Below are positions 18,072 to 26,282 of a DNA stretch of 64,000 bases, one piece after another (position 1 is the first letter of the stretch; each line of letters starts with the position of its first letter). The stretch spans positions 1-64,000 of the forward strand of contig NZ_LUKD01000008.1 of NCBI RefSeq assembly GCF_001592745.1, given 5' to 3'. Origin of the DNA: Bdellovibrio bacteriovorus (GTDB lineage: Bacteria > Bdellovibrionota > Bdellovibrionia > Bdellovibrionales > Bdellovibrionaceae). A model generated the notes under the pieces. The model did not search any database, was not told the origin of the DNA, and saw nothing but the letters and a program-made list of their open reading frames with translations. Made by a program: the position numbers and the translations under genes.

Positions 18072-18200
18072 TTAAAGAGACTCAGGCTTGAATAATTTGC
18101 GACGAGTGACGTTGCGTCCAGATAATATAAAAACACCATCTCCAGTATAGTGAAAAGTTTTTGGGTATTTTGGAGGCTTCGCCGCAGGGGCTTTTACCAC
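18072..18200 (-). CDS. 42-residue basic protein downstream of the VOC gene
   Basis: A GTG at 18200 has GGAGAGG 6 bases upstream and opens a 43-codon frame ending in TAA at 18074-18072. The product is basic and proline-rich at its start (KAPAAKPPKYPKTF) and ends VTRRKLFKPESL. It begins 14 bases after the VOC gene stop on the same strand, which suggests co-transcription. No family is recognised. The ribosome binding site and operon position are the support; the length alone is weak evidence. Confidence 0.5.
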   Translation of the reverse strand: MVKAPAAKPPKYPKTFHYTGDGVFILSGRNVTRRKLFKPESL

Positions 18201-18214
18201 TTCATACCTCTCCT

Positions 18215-18628
18215 TTAAAGCTTCTTGATTTCGTCATAGCCTCTTCCCGTAAATTCGATCAGGCAAAAGCCGTGGCCGAAAGGATCTGAAAACGTGGCGA
18301 GCTTGCCATAGGGTTCGATACGAATGTCGGTTTCTAATTTTGCACCGGCACTCAACACTTGTTTTTTGCTTTCAGCTATTGATGAAACGACAAAGTCCAA
18401 GTGAACCGGACTCCAGTGTCGAGAATAATTCCGCCCCGCCATGGCTCCGGGGTAAGGAAGGGTTCCTGTCTCGTTTTCTAAAAGAAAAAGGGAGAAGGAA
18501 CTGCCGATAAGTTCAATAAATTTAGAGTCGAAGCGACGGCCTATTTTAAATCCCAAAGCTTCCGTATAAAACTTCACGGCCCGTTCTGAGTTGTCGACGT
18601 CGATATTTATTAATATATCTTGTAACAT
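18215..18628 (-). CDS. VOC-family protein (glyoxalase/bleomycin-resistance fold)
   Basis: This encodes 137 residues with the two beta-alpha-beta-beta-beta repeats of the VOC fold: ILINIDVDNSERAVKFYTEALGF at the N-terminus and FSDPFGHGFCLIEF near the end. The C-terminal Glu (LIEF) is a usual metal ligand; the matching N-terminal His is replaced by Asn in LINIDV, so metal binding is uncertain. Such proteins act as dioxygenases, isomerases or drug-binding proteins. The start codon lies 1 base after a hairpin that holds the ribosome binding site. Confidence 0.85.
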   Translation of the reverse strand: MLQDILINIDVDNSERAVKFYTEALGFKIGRRFDSKFIELIGSSFSLFLLENETGTLPYPGAMAGRNYSRHWSPVHLDFVVSSIAESKKQVLSAGAKLETDIRIEPYGKLATFSDPFGHGFCLIEFTGRGYDEIKKL

Positions 18629-18665
18629 TCTTCACTCCCGTAGCTATGTATTCTAGGGAGTGAAG
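18629..18665 (-). promoter_or_regulatory. leader hairpin enclosing the VOC ribosome binding site
   Basis: A perfect 10-bp inverted repeat lies at 18630-18639 and 18656-18665 (CTTCACTCCC and GGGAGTGAAG) with a 16-base spacer. On the minus strand the downstream arm is the GGAG ribosome binding site, directly before the ATG at 18628. It could be an RNA switch hiding the site or a DNA operator for a repressor. Confidence 0.5.
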
Positions 18666-18708
18666 ATGCGGAACCCAAGTTACTACTTCGAAACGATGAA
18701 CAGCGCGT

Positions 18709-19044
18709 TTATTCGCAGATCAGAGCTTCTGTTTGACGAACACTTAAAACTGGGTTTTCAAGTTTTGCCGTGATTTCAGTGTCGACAAAATTCATATCGA
18801 AACTTTGACCAACATAGCGAGTGTACGAATCAACCAGAACACCTTGGTCTGTAGCTTTTACTTCGCCATTTACGAAAATCACTAGATCAATAATGTCTGT
18901 GTTTTCTTGAGGAATTCCGTAAATGAGTAAAGCAGAGTCGGCCGTAGGAAGGCTTCTGCATGTGAAAAGCGTCGAGCTATCCGCCAAAGCAGACTGTGCA
19001 AATAGCGCCATCAAAATTGCGGGGATCATTGTTTTTAGTTTCAT
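18709..19044 (-). CDS. small secreted protein, paralogue of the gene upstream
   Basis: The ATG at 19044 follows AAAGGA and gives 111 residues with a signal peptide ending near SALADSS. The mature part has a Cys near its start (LFTCRSL), a core LVIFVNGEV and the motif YVGQSFDMNF. The same layout (LFKC, VLVFWQG, FVGQSF) occurs in the next gene upstream, so the two are probably diverged duplicates. Two cysteines, one at each end, could form a disulfide. Function unknown. Confidence 0.7.
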   Translation of the reverse strand: MKLKTMIPAILMALFAQSALADSSTLFTCRSLPTADSALLIYGIPQENTDIIDLVIFVNGEVKATDQGVLVDSYTRYVGQSFDMNFVDTEITAKLENPVLSVRQTEALICE

Positions 19045-19045
19045 G

Positions 19046-19092
19046 TGATTTCCTTTCATGAAGGGTTGTTGTTTTGTTGTGAACCCTTCATA
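19046..19092 (-). promoter_or_regulatory. leader inverted repeat with AAC-rich loop
   Basis: ATGAAGGGTT and AACCCTTCAT (19058-19067 and 19082-19091) form a perfect 10-bp inverted repeat 5-prime of the small secreted-protein gene. The loop on the minus strand is rich in AAC. The ribosome binding site follows directly after the hairpin. A closely similar leader precedes the small gene at 34756. Confidence 0.45.
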
Positions 19093-19136
19093 CGACAGCT
19101 TCTGCAAAGGCTCCAGAAATCCTGACACAAACTGTG

Positions 19137-19445
19137 TCAGTCACCGCCACGTGTACAATTTAGAATAGCTAGGTCCAAAATGAAACTTTGACCAACAAAA
19201 GTAGTTCCATCTTCGCTGATATGACCTGAATCTTGGTGAAGAAGTTGCCCTTGCCAAAAAACCAGAACTTGGACTTCTGAGGGTGCGTTGTCTAATCCAA
19301 TAATGGTCAATGCCTTATTTTTATCTATACATTTGAAAAGCATAGATTGGTCACCGCCACCTTCTTTAAAGCGATGAATGCGGGCAAGGGCCGAAGAGGA
19401 GGCAGCAAAAATAAGAGCCGCTAAAGTGATTTGACGTAGAACCAT
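19137..19445 (-). CDS. small secreted protein
   Basis: From the ATG at 19445 (AAAGG upstream) this encodes 102 residues; a TTG three codons earlier would overlap the previous stop. The signal peptide ends near SSALARI. The mature protein has LFKCIDK, VLVFWQGQL and FVGQSFILD in the same order as its downstream neighbour, and ends with a cysteine in LNCTRGGD. It starts 5 bases after the TIGR02147-type regulator gene, so regulator and secreted protein are in one operon. Function unknown. Confidence 0.7.
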   Translation of the reverse strand: MVLRQITLAALIFAASSSALARIHRFKEGGGDQSMLFKCIDKNKALTIIGLDNAPSEVQVLVFWQGQLLHQDSGHISEDGTTFVGQSFILDLAILNCTRGGD

Positions 19446-19450
19446 AAAAT

Positions 19451-20248
19451 TCAACCTTTCAATTTAGTGAGTGGAAAAAAACTGATTTGAATCTGAAAAA
19501 CTTCTTTGCTTTTTTTAGGTTTAAATTCGCGGGCGAAGGCCCGTCTAAATTCCGTAATTCTCTGTGCCGCCTGAGGCAGATCTTCGGGATCGAAACAAAA
19601 TGTGGCCGAGGTGTGATTGCGTCGATCCAGCGGCACTTCTTGCACGGTCTTTTTTGAAAGCTCTAAAAGTTGACACTGGTAAGTCCTAGCTGCATCGGAA
19701 GTTTGCCTAGGAGTCAGATGGGTCAATTCACCGTTGTCCGAGGTGTCGAGCCACTGTCCTTGCGAAGTTTTCTTTAGAAGCTGAAGATTAAAAAGTCGCT
19801 CAACGGCAATATTGGCCTCTGTGCGCGTGATACCCAAGCGTTGGGCGATCCAGGCAATGTTAGGTTGAAAACCGTCGACATGAGTTAACTCCAAAATGGC
19901 ATAGTGGTACCAATCCGCAATAGCCGCAAAGGTATCCAGGGTGAGGTTTTTCGGTTCGCGTTCCTCGGGAAAATCTTCGCTGGGAAGGCGACGAATTTGT
20001 TCGGTGTTAAGCCCTAAGGCGGCACCCAGACGAAGTTTCATTTTGGCGGTGATAGGGCGTTTGCCGTTAATCATTTGAGAGAGCGAAGAAGGCTCTACGT
20101 TCAGGGATCTGGCAAACGATCTTAATGAGTAGCTGGGATTCAGTCGACATCTCTCTGTCAGTTCGGCCTGTAAAAGCTGACGGAAATTTGCGGCGACGAT
20201 TTTTTTACGCTTTACTTTGAGAGTTTCCATAGCCGCACGGTTTATCAT
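19451..20248 (-). CDS. TIGR02147/DUF4423-type regulator
   Basis: This encodes 265 residues. The N-terminal part has a helix-turn-helix: YSLRSFARSLNVEPSSLSQMINGKR, the XRE-like pattern typical of TIGR02147 proteins, which are abundant in Bdellovibrio and Fibrobacter. The middle (FAAIADWYHYAILELTHVDGF) and the rest, up to FCFDPEDLPQAAQRI, match the DUF4423-type region. It probably acts as a DNA-binding regulator of the secreted genes that follow it. The start is set by GGAGG 13 bases upstream; an ATG at 20230 is possible. Confidence 0.8.
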   Translation of the reverse strand: MINRAAMETLKVKRKKIVAANFRQLLQAELTERCRLNPSYSLRSFARSLNVEPSSLSQMINGKRPITAKMKLRLGAALGLNTEQIRRLPSEDFPEEREPKNLTLDTFAAIADWYHYAILELTHVDGFQPNIAWIAQRLGITRTEANIAVERLFNLQLLKKTSQGQWLDTSDNGELTHLTPRQTSDAARTYQCQLLELSKKTVQEVPLDRRNHTSATFCFDPEDLPQAAQRITEFRRAFAREFKPKKSKEVFQIQISFFPLTKLKG

Positions 20249-20344
20249 TCCAATAGAAAAACCTCCATTTTTTTGAAACAGAGTGTGTCAGCTTTTGCCA
20301 CGGTAAAGATGGTAATTCCCTAAATTTAATCTAGGGAGCGTGGA

Positions 20345-20364
20345 AAAGCCCCGGATGGGGCTTT
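20345..20364 (-). terminator. hairpin terminator
   Basis: AAAGCCCC (20345-20352) and GGGGCTTT (20357-20364) form an 8-bp stem with a 4-base loop at the stop codon of the small Cys-rich gene. The T-tract on the minus strand is short. Confidence 0.55.
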
Positions 20365-20632
20365 AGCGACACACATGTCCTTCATACTCATTGTTGCCAA
20401 GAAAGCAGCTGCAAGGCTGACCGAAGCGGTCGTAATATCCCATATCGCAATATGTGCCCCCACGTCGGATGCAGCAGTAACGTGACGTCGACTGAATGTC
20501 GGCCTCTGTGTTTGAGCCCTCGGAAGACATAACGACGGGTTGAGTGGTGACAGGAAGGCTAAACAAAGATCTTTCCTGCGCACTGGCGATCGCGGATACG
20601 AACAAAAGACTGCTTATTAAAAGCATTTTCAT
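20363..20632 (-). CDS. small secreted cysteine-rich protein
   Basis: This encodes 89 residues with a signal peptide ending near IASAQER; GGAGG precedes the ATG. The C-terminal 40 residues hold six cysteines (YCCIRRGGTYCDMGYYD, CSCFLG, HVCR), enough for three disulfides, as in small extracellular knottin-like proteins. Function unknown. It stands alone upstream of the TIGR02147 regulator, with which it may share control. Confidence 0.7.
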   Translation of the reverse strand: MKMLLISSLLFVSAIASAQERSLFSLPVTTQPVVMSSEGSNTEADIQSTSRYCCIRRGGTYCDMGYYDRFGQPCSCFLGNNEYEGHVCR

Positions 20633-20843
20633 GAAAGTTCCTCCTTGAATATTTCGTATTATTCTTCAAAGCGCCATTACCAACAGCAATATGTAAAATG
20701 TGAAATAGCTCCGCGAAATTCCGAAGTGTGACCTAACAGAGCCGACCCTTTACGGCACTGAAAACGCTCTGGTCAGACCAGCTCCAATAGGTTTCTTTAT
20801 AAGTGGCACAGGAATTGGAATCTTGGACCCTTCGGAGTTACTC

Positions 20844-21584
20844 ATGAAAAAATTGATTTTGTCTGTTTTGGTAGCGGTTCTTTCCTTTCAAAATATCGCC
20901 TGGGCACAGAATGCGGATTCTGCCTGTGACACTCGCACGCTAGCGATAAAGGCGAAAATATATCGTCAGCAGGCTAAAGACCTTCGCACTCTTTCAGAAG
21001 ACTTTAAAGACATGCACTTAAGTGCTACTCGCGATAACGAGCGTTCGATGGCCATTCTGGGAGTCAGTGCGGGACTTCTTTTTATCGCCGAGTTTATGCT
21101 CGTTTCTGAAGGAGCTGCCGTTGTGACATCCACGCGCGGAGTGATTGGAAAGCTCGCTTACAAACGGGCCGCTGCTTCAGAAATTATCGCGGAAAGAGCC
21201 GGCTCGATGGTGACCAGTGAGTTCTTATCCGTATTTCCTGTGATGGCAAGCACTGTAGTGACTTCGCCTCATCTGGCGAGCTTAGGGGCTAGCATGGTGA
21301 TCTCATCTCAAGTTCCTGAGTTATCTGAAGATCAAAGTATTCGTCAAAAGCAGATTTTAGATTATACAGAGAAGCTTTTGCTTTCAGCGATGAACGACCG
21401 AAGAGAACAGCAGGCGCAAATTCTGAGTGATGCCCCTCATTCTTTTTTGGATGGACTAAGCCTGGGCGCCTTAGATCGTAAGTGGACTTATCGCATGTAT
21501 GAGAACTCTGTTGCCATGGCTGAGATCACAGAAAAACTAGCGCGACTTAAATCCGACGAACTTGTTCAGTGTTCATCAAAATAA
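20844..21584 (+). CDS. secreted helical protein of unknown function
   Basis: The ATG at 20844 has GGAG 7 bases upstream and gives 246 residues with a signal peptide ending near IAWAQNA. The mature protein is helical, with a charged first helix, a hydrophobic Ala/Gly/Val-rich centre (residues about 75-105) that could insert into a membrane, and charged C-terminal helices. Two cysteines lie near the two ends. No family recognised. It converges with the subtilase gene. Confidence 0.6.
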   Translation: MKKLILSVLVAVLSFQNIAWAQNADSACDTRTLAIKAKIYRQQAKDLRTLSEDFKDMHLSATRDNERSMAILGVSAGLLFIAEFMLVSEGAAVVTSTRGVIGKLAYKRAAASEIIAERAGSMVTSEFLSVFPVMASTVVTSPHLASLGASMVISSQVPELSEDQSIRQKQILDYTEKLLLSAMNDRREQQAQILSDAPHSFLDGLSLGALDRKWTYRMYENSVAMAEITEKLARLKSDELVQCSSK

Positions 21585-21596
21585 AACGAGCGTGGG

Positions 21597-23216
21597 TTAT
21601 TCCCACGCCGCTCTTGTGATATCAAACCCGTAGTCGTTGACGCTGCCATCAGATGAAAAAACGATTTTTACGTAATCTCCTTCGACGGGGAGAGAGTATT
21701 CTCCGTCATTTCTGCCAAAGATTTCAGTGACTTTAGTGCCCGCCCGATCAAAGAGTTCCACCTTATCGAGATCCACTTCGGTTTTAAATTTTGAAAAGAA
21801 GAGGGCGATGCGCTTCGCGCCCGGGATTGTAACTTCAAATTCTTGCCGGGTGTTGTTGGCGTAAGGGTGTGCGGTAGAAATACTTAATGTCTGTCTATTC
21901 CACGATCTAGGATCATCGGGATCTGGATTCATCACTGAATTTTGCAAAGCTGCGGGCGCATACACCAAGCCTCGGCGAATGCGGGCTCCGCCTAAAAGAT
22001 TTTTGGTGGTGCTCATAATACGACTTCGGATTGATGTGTTTTTAAGTGCGGGATTTTTACTCCATAAAAGAACCGCGATCCCCGAGACGTGGGGTACGGC
22101 CATCGACGTACCTGAGAGGATCGTGTAGCCTCCGTACAGATCGGTTGAAAGAATGTTTTCTCCCGGAGCAGCCACGTCCACTGTGTAACGGCCAAAATTT
22201 GAAAAATCTGAGAGTCGACCTCGATTGTTCATCGAACCTACGGCAATCACATTTGGTACTGCGTAATTTGCGGGGTATTCTGGAGTCTCATCGTTGTCAG
22301 ATGAATCATTTCCAGCTGAAGCGACGAAGACCCCGCCGGCTTCGTGAGTCATTTTGATAGCTTGTTTTAAATTCTCAGAATAACCTCCGCCACCCCAAGA
22401 ATTTGAATAAATGCGCGCCCCCATTTTTCGGGCATAGTGGATGGCTTTAATGGCGCTATCTAGATAACCATTGCCATTTTCATTTAAAAATTTAACGGGG
22501 AGAATACGAACATGCCAGGCCGTTCCTGCGACACCTTGTCCATTAAAGGATTGGGCTCCTAGTGTTCCAGAAACATGTGTTCCATGCCCGTAGTCATCAG
22601 CCGGATCTCCTGTTGGCTTTGCGCTATCGACAAAGTTAGCTCCGAAAATATCATCGATGATTCCGTTACCGTCATCGTCGACGCCAGCCGTCCCTTTTTG
22701 TTCTGCTTCATTGATCCAAAGGTTGCCTTGTAAGTCAGGATGGTAGTAGTCCACTCCTGAATCCACAACAGCGACAACGATCTCTTTTGATCCCGTTGTC
22801 AAATCCCAAGCTTTTAAGGCGCCAATATCCATGCCGCGAATTCCTGGTGTTAGATCCGCATCGCTCTGACCATAGTTATAAAATCCCCACTGTTGTGGGA
22901 ACATCGGGTCATTGGGAGTTCGATGTGCGGTGTATTTGTAATTGGGTTCCGCAATCTCCACGAGATCATTCTGGGAAAGAATTTTTAAAGCGGCGTCGCG
23001 TTTCTCAAAACTCGCTCTTTTTAGAACGACAATGTTTTGCTCAGGGATCGTAGCCTTGATCGCGGACCCCAAGCTTTGCGCCAAACTCGGCAAGGAAGAG
23101 ACTTGAACGGTCACATTGTTTTTGATTTTGACAACAAATTCGCCGGGGGCTGATTCAATCTCGTGTGCGAATGAAAACGTGGGCCAGCAAAGCACCAGCC
23201 AAAGAATGTATTTCAT
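21597..23216 (-). CDS. secreted subtilisin-like serine protease (S8)
   Basis: This encodes 539 residues: a signal peptide to about residue 17, an inhibitor-I9-like propeptide (about 24-95, ending IAEPNY), the S8 catalytic domain (about 125-410) and a C-terminal domain of about 110 residues (beta-rich, P-domain/pre-peptidase-like). The triad is Asp152 (VVDSGVD), His211 (YGHGTHVSG) and Ser371 (SGTSMAVPH), with oxyanion Asn303. It is probably an exported protease. Stand-alone gene; its neighbour upstream on this strand is another exported protein. Confidence 0.93.
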   Translation of the reverse strand: MKYILWLVLCWPTFSFAHEIESAPGEFVVKIKNNVTVQVSSLPSLAQSLGSAIKATIPEQNIVVLKRASFEKRDAALKILSQNDLVEIAEPNYKYTAHRTPNDPMFPQQWGFYNYGQSDADLTPGIRGMDIGALKAWDLTTGSKEIVVAVVDSGVDYYHPDLQGNLWINEAEQKGTAGVDDDGNGIIDDIFGANFVDSAKPTGDPADDYGHGTHVSGTLGAQSFNGQGVAGTAWHVRILPVKFLNENGNGYLDSAIKAIHYARKMGARIYSNSWGGGGYSENLKQAIKMTHEAGGVFVASAGNDSSDNDETPEYPANYAVPNVIAVGSMNNRGRLSDFSNFGRYTVDVAAPGENILSTDLYGGYTILSGTSMAVPHVSGIAVLLWSKNPALKNTSIRSRIMSTTKNLLGGARIRRGLVYAPAALQNSVMNPDPDDPRSWNRQTLSISTAHPYANNTRQEFEVTIPGAKRIALFFSKFKTEVDLDKVELFDRAGTKVTEIFGRNDGEYSLPVEGDYVKIVFSSDGSVNDYGFDITRAAWE

Positions 23217-23297
23217 AAGAGCTTCCTTTTTTAAAAATGGTAGCTCTTATAAAAATGAGAGGTAAAAGAATTTACCAATGACGTTAAAGATCAGGAG

Positions 23298-23954
23298 TTA
23301 TTTTTGAAAGCGCAAAAGAGCCGTTTTTGTATCTTCATTGATTTGGCGCAATTTAAATTCCATTTTGGGGAACACCAAGCCTCCACCAACGCCGACTTTG
23401 ATTGCGACGTGAAAAACATCGTGCTTTCTATTTTTTGCCGGAAGCCACGAGCCTTCAAGGCCCAGAAGGGCATCTGCCACAAGACCAACACCTCGGCCGT
23501 ATACTCCGCCATGCAGTTCATCAACATTCACGCCACTTGGAATAAAAGTGAACATCCACTTATAGGCGATTTCAAACTTAAAGCCTCCATTGTGAAAGTC
23601 ACAAATAAAGAGCTCTTTCATGTCAATCAACTCATTTGTTTTCGGATCCCGAATCGTGGCATCAAAATACCAAGTGTCGTGATCTAACAAAAAGGCCCAG
23701 TTCATTCCGGCAGAATAAAGATATCCTTGAATCGGGATTTTTTGTTCTGGTTTGACACCCAATTGTTGCTGCAATGTTTGGATGAGCGCGCTGATTTGCT
23801 CGGGGTTCAGGTCCGTGTTCTTTGCCAATGACTCGGTCAATTTTTCTTTTGAAATTCCAGTATCGTTGTCAAAACTTGCGGCATAGACGGATTTCATTTG
23901 TACAAAGAAACAGAATAAAACCGATATGCAGGCCCACAGAATTCTTTGAGTCAT
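23298..23954 (-). CDS. exported protein of unknown function
   Basis: From the ATG at 23954 (AGAGGTG upstream) this encodes 218 residues with a signal peptide ending near VYAASFD. The N-terminal third is a helical region with a helix-turn pattern; the rest is beta-rich with aromatic strands (GMNWAFLLDHDTWYFDATI), suggesting a periplasmic or outer-membrane protein. A GTG two codons upstream is possible. No family recognised. It precedes the subtilase gene on the same strand by about 80 bases. Confidence 0.65.
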   Translation of the reverse strand: MTQRILWACISVLFCFFVQMKSVYAASFDNDTGISKEKLTESLAKNTDLNPEQISALIQTLQQQLGVKPEQKIPIQGYLYSAGMNWAFLLDHDTWYFDATIRDPKTNELIDMKELFICDFHNGGFKFEIAYKWMFTFIPSGVNVDELHGGVYGRGVGLVADALLGLEGSWLPAKNRKHDVFHVAIKVGVGGGLVFPKMEFKLRQINEDTKTALLRFQK

Positions 23955-24085
23955 AATCACCTCTGCCTAAATCCTAACTGCACTCTCGGTAAAAGCCAAA
24001 GATTCTTATTCGGCACGGGTGTGAAAACACAACTCATCTTCCTGAAGTTTCAAGGTTAATTTTAGGTTAAGAGGAGAATTTCAAC

Positions 24086-24985
24086 GTGAACTTAAAACAA
24101 CGGTTTTCAAATTTTGTTGATCAAATGGGAAAGCATGAGGTCTTTATTCTGTCGGCTTCGATTGCTTATACGACGGGCTTGGCACTGGCTCCGTTCGTGC
24201 TGATCCTCTTATCGCTGGCAGCGCTTTTTGGTGATCAAACTCGTGAAAAAATCTTTACGGGATTTTCTGATGTTGTCGGCAAACAAGCGAGCGGTTCGAT
24301 TCAAATGATTGTTGAAAATGCAGAACGCAATCCTACCGGAACGGGGATTTCTGGTGTCATCGGATTTATTGTGCTTTTAATTTCAGCTTCCGCCATTTTT
24401 TCGCAACTTCGTTATGCTCTGGATAAAATCAACGAACACAAAGCCGGCGAAAAAGAGCAAGGCATTATGGGTTTTGTGAAAGATCGTTTTTTCTCTATGG
24501 GATTGTTGCTGGGTTTCGTGTTTTTAGCGATTGCTTCAATGCTTCTGACAACTGTATTGACTGTAGCTTTTCCTGAACAGCAGGGGTGGATCTGGCAAAC
24601 TGTGGCTTTCGTTGTAAGCTTCGTGGTTTTCAGCTTTCTTTTTACCGCGATCTACCGTTTTGTGCCTTCCGACAGAATGGTATGGAAAAGGTGTGCGATT
24701 GCCGGGGTCACCAGCGCGATTTTTTTCGTAATCGGAAAGACCCTCATAGGTCTTTATCTGGGAACGGCAGGCCTTGAAAAGTCCTATGGCGCTGCGGGTT
24801 CCATCGTCGTGTTTTTAGCTTGGGTTTATTATACCGCTTTAACATTGCTGGTTAGCTATGAGTTCGCCAACTGGATGATTTTAGGGGCAACCCCGGTCTT
24901 AGCTAAAGATCAAGAAGCGCCTAAGAAAGAAAAGACGCCACCGCCACCGCGCACTCGTCCTCGCAGTCCTGATCTCAGTATGTAA
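24086..24985 (+). CDS. YihY/BrkB-family membrane protein
   Basis: This encodes 299 residues from a GTG with GAGGAG upstream. About six transmembrane helices are visible, with LSASIAYTTGLALAPFVLIL at the start and SYGAAGSIVVFLAWVYYTALTLL at the end, which match the YihY/BrkB pattern. The family is widely annotated as ribonuclease BN by error; its true role is an inner-membrane transporter or envelope protein of unclear function. The last 40 residues are cytoplasmic and Pro/Lys-rich. Confidence 0.88.
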   Translation: MNLKQRFSNFVDQMGKHEVFILSASIAYTTGLALAPFVLILLSLAALFGDQTREKIFTGFSDVVGKQASGSIQMIVENAERNPTGTGISGVIGFIVLLISASAIFSQLRYALDKINEHKAGEKEQGIMGFVKDRFFSMGLLLGFVFLAIASMLLTTVLTVAFPEQQGWIWQTVAFVVSFVVFSFLFTAIYRFVPSDRMVWKRCAIAGVTSAIFFVIGKTLIGLYLGTAGLEKSYGAAGSIVVFLAWVYYTALTLLVSYEFANWMILGATPVLAKDQEAPKKEKTPPPPRTRPRSPDLSM

Positions 24986-25067
24986 GCTTCTTAGACAGTT
25001 CTGCATTTTCTACATCGGGTTCGGGCCGCCGTGGGAATAGGGTCTTAAGTTTGCTAAAACGACAGCA

Positions 25068-25943
25068 ATGACATGGCGTCCTTGGAGCTATTTTCTATTT
25101 CTGTTTTTCCTATCCTTTAGCGCTGGCGCTTCAAACTCTTTCATTGACCCAGAAAATCTTCGACTTAAAAAAATAATTTCTTACGGTGGGGCGAACTATC
25201 TTACTGGCAAAAACATCAAAGTCGCCGTCATTGATTCGGGAGTTTCGTTGCCTGAATCCTATGATGCCCAAATACTTCCGGGCTGGGATGCCTTTGACAA
25301 TGATACGACCTTTGAAGATTCCGATGGGCATGGGACTGCGGTAGCGGGAATAATTCTGTCTTTAGCTCCGCAGGCGCAAATCATGTCTGTGCGAGCGTTC
25401 AATCAAGGAATGGGTTCTATCGCTGCCGCTATTGAGGGATTTAAGTTTGCTGTGGATCAAGGCGTTTTTATTGTGAATTGCTCCTTTTCCCTGAGCGAAG
25501 ATATTCTGCGACAGATGCGGGCTTCGGTGGGCCCTGAGCGCTTTAAACGAACTCTGTTGATTTGGTCTTCAGGCAATCAGTCATGGCAGCTTCCTGATTT
25601 CGAAGAGTCTTGGCCCAATGTTATTGTTGTAGGAGCAACGAATCTGAATCCACCGATCTCTCGCGTTTTTTACTCTAACACGGGCTCCGTTGTTGATGTC
25701 TTAGCGCCTGCCGGGGACCCCGGGGATGGCCTGACGACATGGACTCCTCAAGGCGACTACCGAACATTCAATGGAACTTCCGGGGCAGCTCCCGTCGTGG
25801 CGGGGCTTGCGGTTTTGTATAAAGAGCAAAACGCCGGGGCTTCACCCGCGGCTATCAAGCGCGCCATTGTCGAATCTTCTTGTAGGGGAGTTGTAAACTC
25901 CGCACGTCTGCTTAGCATTTCTGAAGCTTGCCCGGCATTGTGA
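25068..25943 (+). CDS. minimal secreted subtilase (S8)
   Basis: This encodes 291 residues: a signal peptide (to about residue 21) and directly after it an S8 domain. Asp56 (AVIDSGV), His88 (SDGHGTAVAG), Asn170 (SSGNQS) and Ser238 (FNGTSGAAP) make the triad and oxyanion hole. Between signal and catalytic domain there are only about 25 residues, too few for an I9 propeptide, so it must fold without one or be assisted. The C-terminus ends soon after the Ser helix. A second, full-length subtilase lies 2 kb upstream on the other strand. Confidence 0.85.
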   Translation: MTWRPWSYFLFLFFLSFSAGASNSFIDPENLRLKKIISYGGANYLTGKNIKVAVIDSGVSLPESYDAQILPGWDAFDNDTTFEDSDGHGTAVAGIILSLAPQAQIMSVRAFNQGMGSIAAAIEGFKFAVDQGVFIVNCSFSLSEDILRQMRASVGPERFKRTLLIWSSGNQSWQLPDFEESWPNVIVVGATNLNPPISRVFYSNTGSVVDVLAPAGDPGDGLTTWTPQGDYRTFNGTSGAAPVVAGLAVLYKEQNAGASPAAIKRAIVESSCRGVVNSARLLSISEACPAL

Positions 25944-25989
25944 TCGTCAACACCAGCCTGCGATAAATCACCTATATAAAGCCAAAAAT

Positions 25990-26013
25990 CCCCCGTAAAT
26001 TTAAATAAAGGGG
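25990..26013 (+). promoter_or_regulatory. short leader hairpin before the basic-protein gene
   Basis: CCCCC (25990-25994) can pair with GGGG (26010-26013), which begins the GGGGAGG ribosome binding site. The stem is only 4-5 bp, so occlusion is a weak possibility. Confidence 0.25.
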
Positions 26014-26021
26014 AGGTTTCG

Positions 26022-26282
26022 ATGAGAGCGCAAGCCGCAAAATCTATAGTCAGAAAAGAGAAGGCCCACGTCGCCGGCAGAAAGGCCGCTAAAAAAAGAT
26101 TGTCGGATGTTCCAGGAGCGAAGTTAAAAAAGATTCTAAAAACCGAGGCCGACACGATGATTGAGCCCGCCAAAAGAGCGGCTCCGAAAAGCACTCAAGG
26201 TCAAAATCGTCGCCGTAAAAAAGGCACTACTCAAAATCCAGAGCGAAGTGAAGAACGACGTCAAAGCCGGATGAAGCACTGA
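26022..26282 (+). CDS. small highly basic protein
   Basis: This encodes 86 residues, with about a third Lys or Arg, starting after GGGGAGG. It has no signal or membrane helix and reads as disordered (RKKGTTQNPERSEERRQSR). It may bind nucleic acid. Its TGA overlaps the ATG of the alarmone-hydrolase gene by one base, so the two are translationally coupled. No family recognised. Confidence 0.6.
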   Translation: MRAQAAKSIVRKEKAHVAGRKAAKKRLSDVPGAKLKKILKTEADTMIEPAKRAAPKSTQGQNRRRKKGTTQNPERSEERRQSRMKH

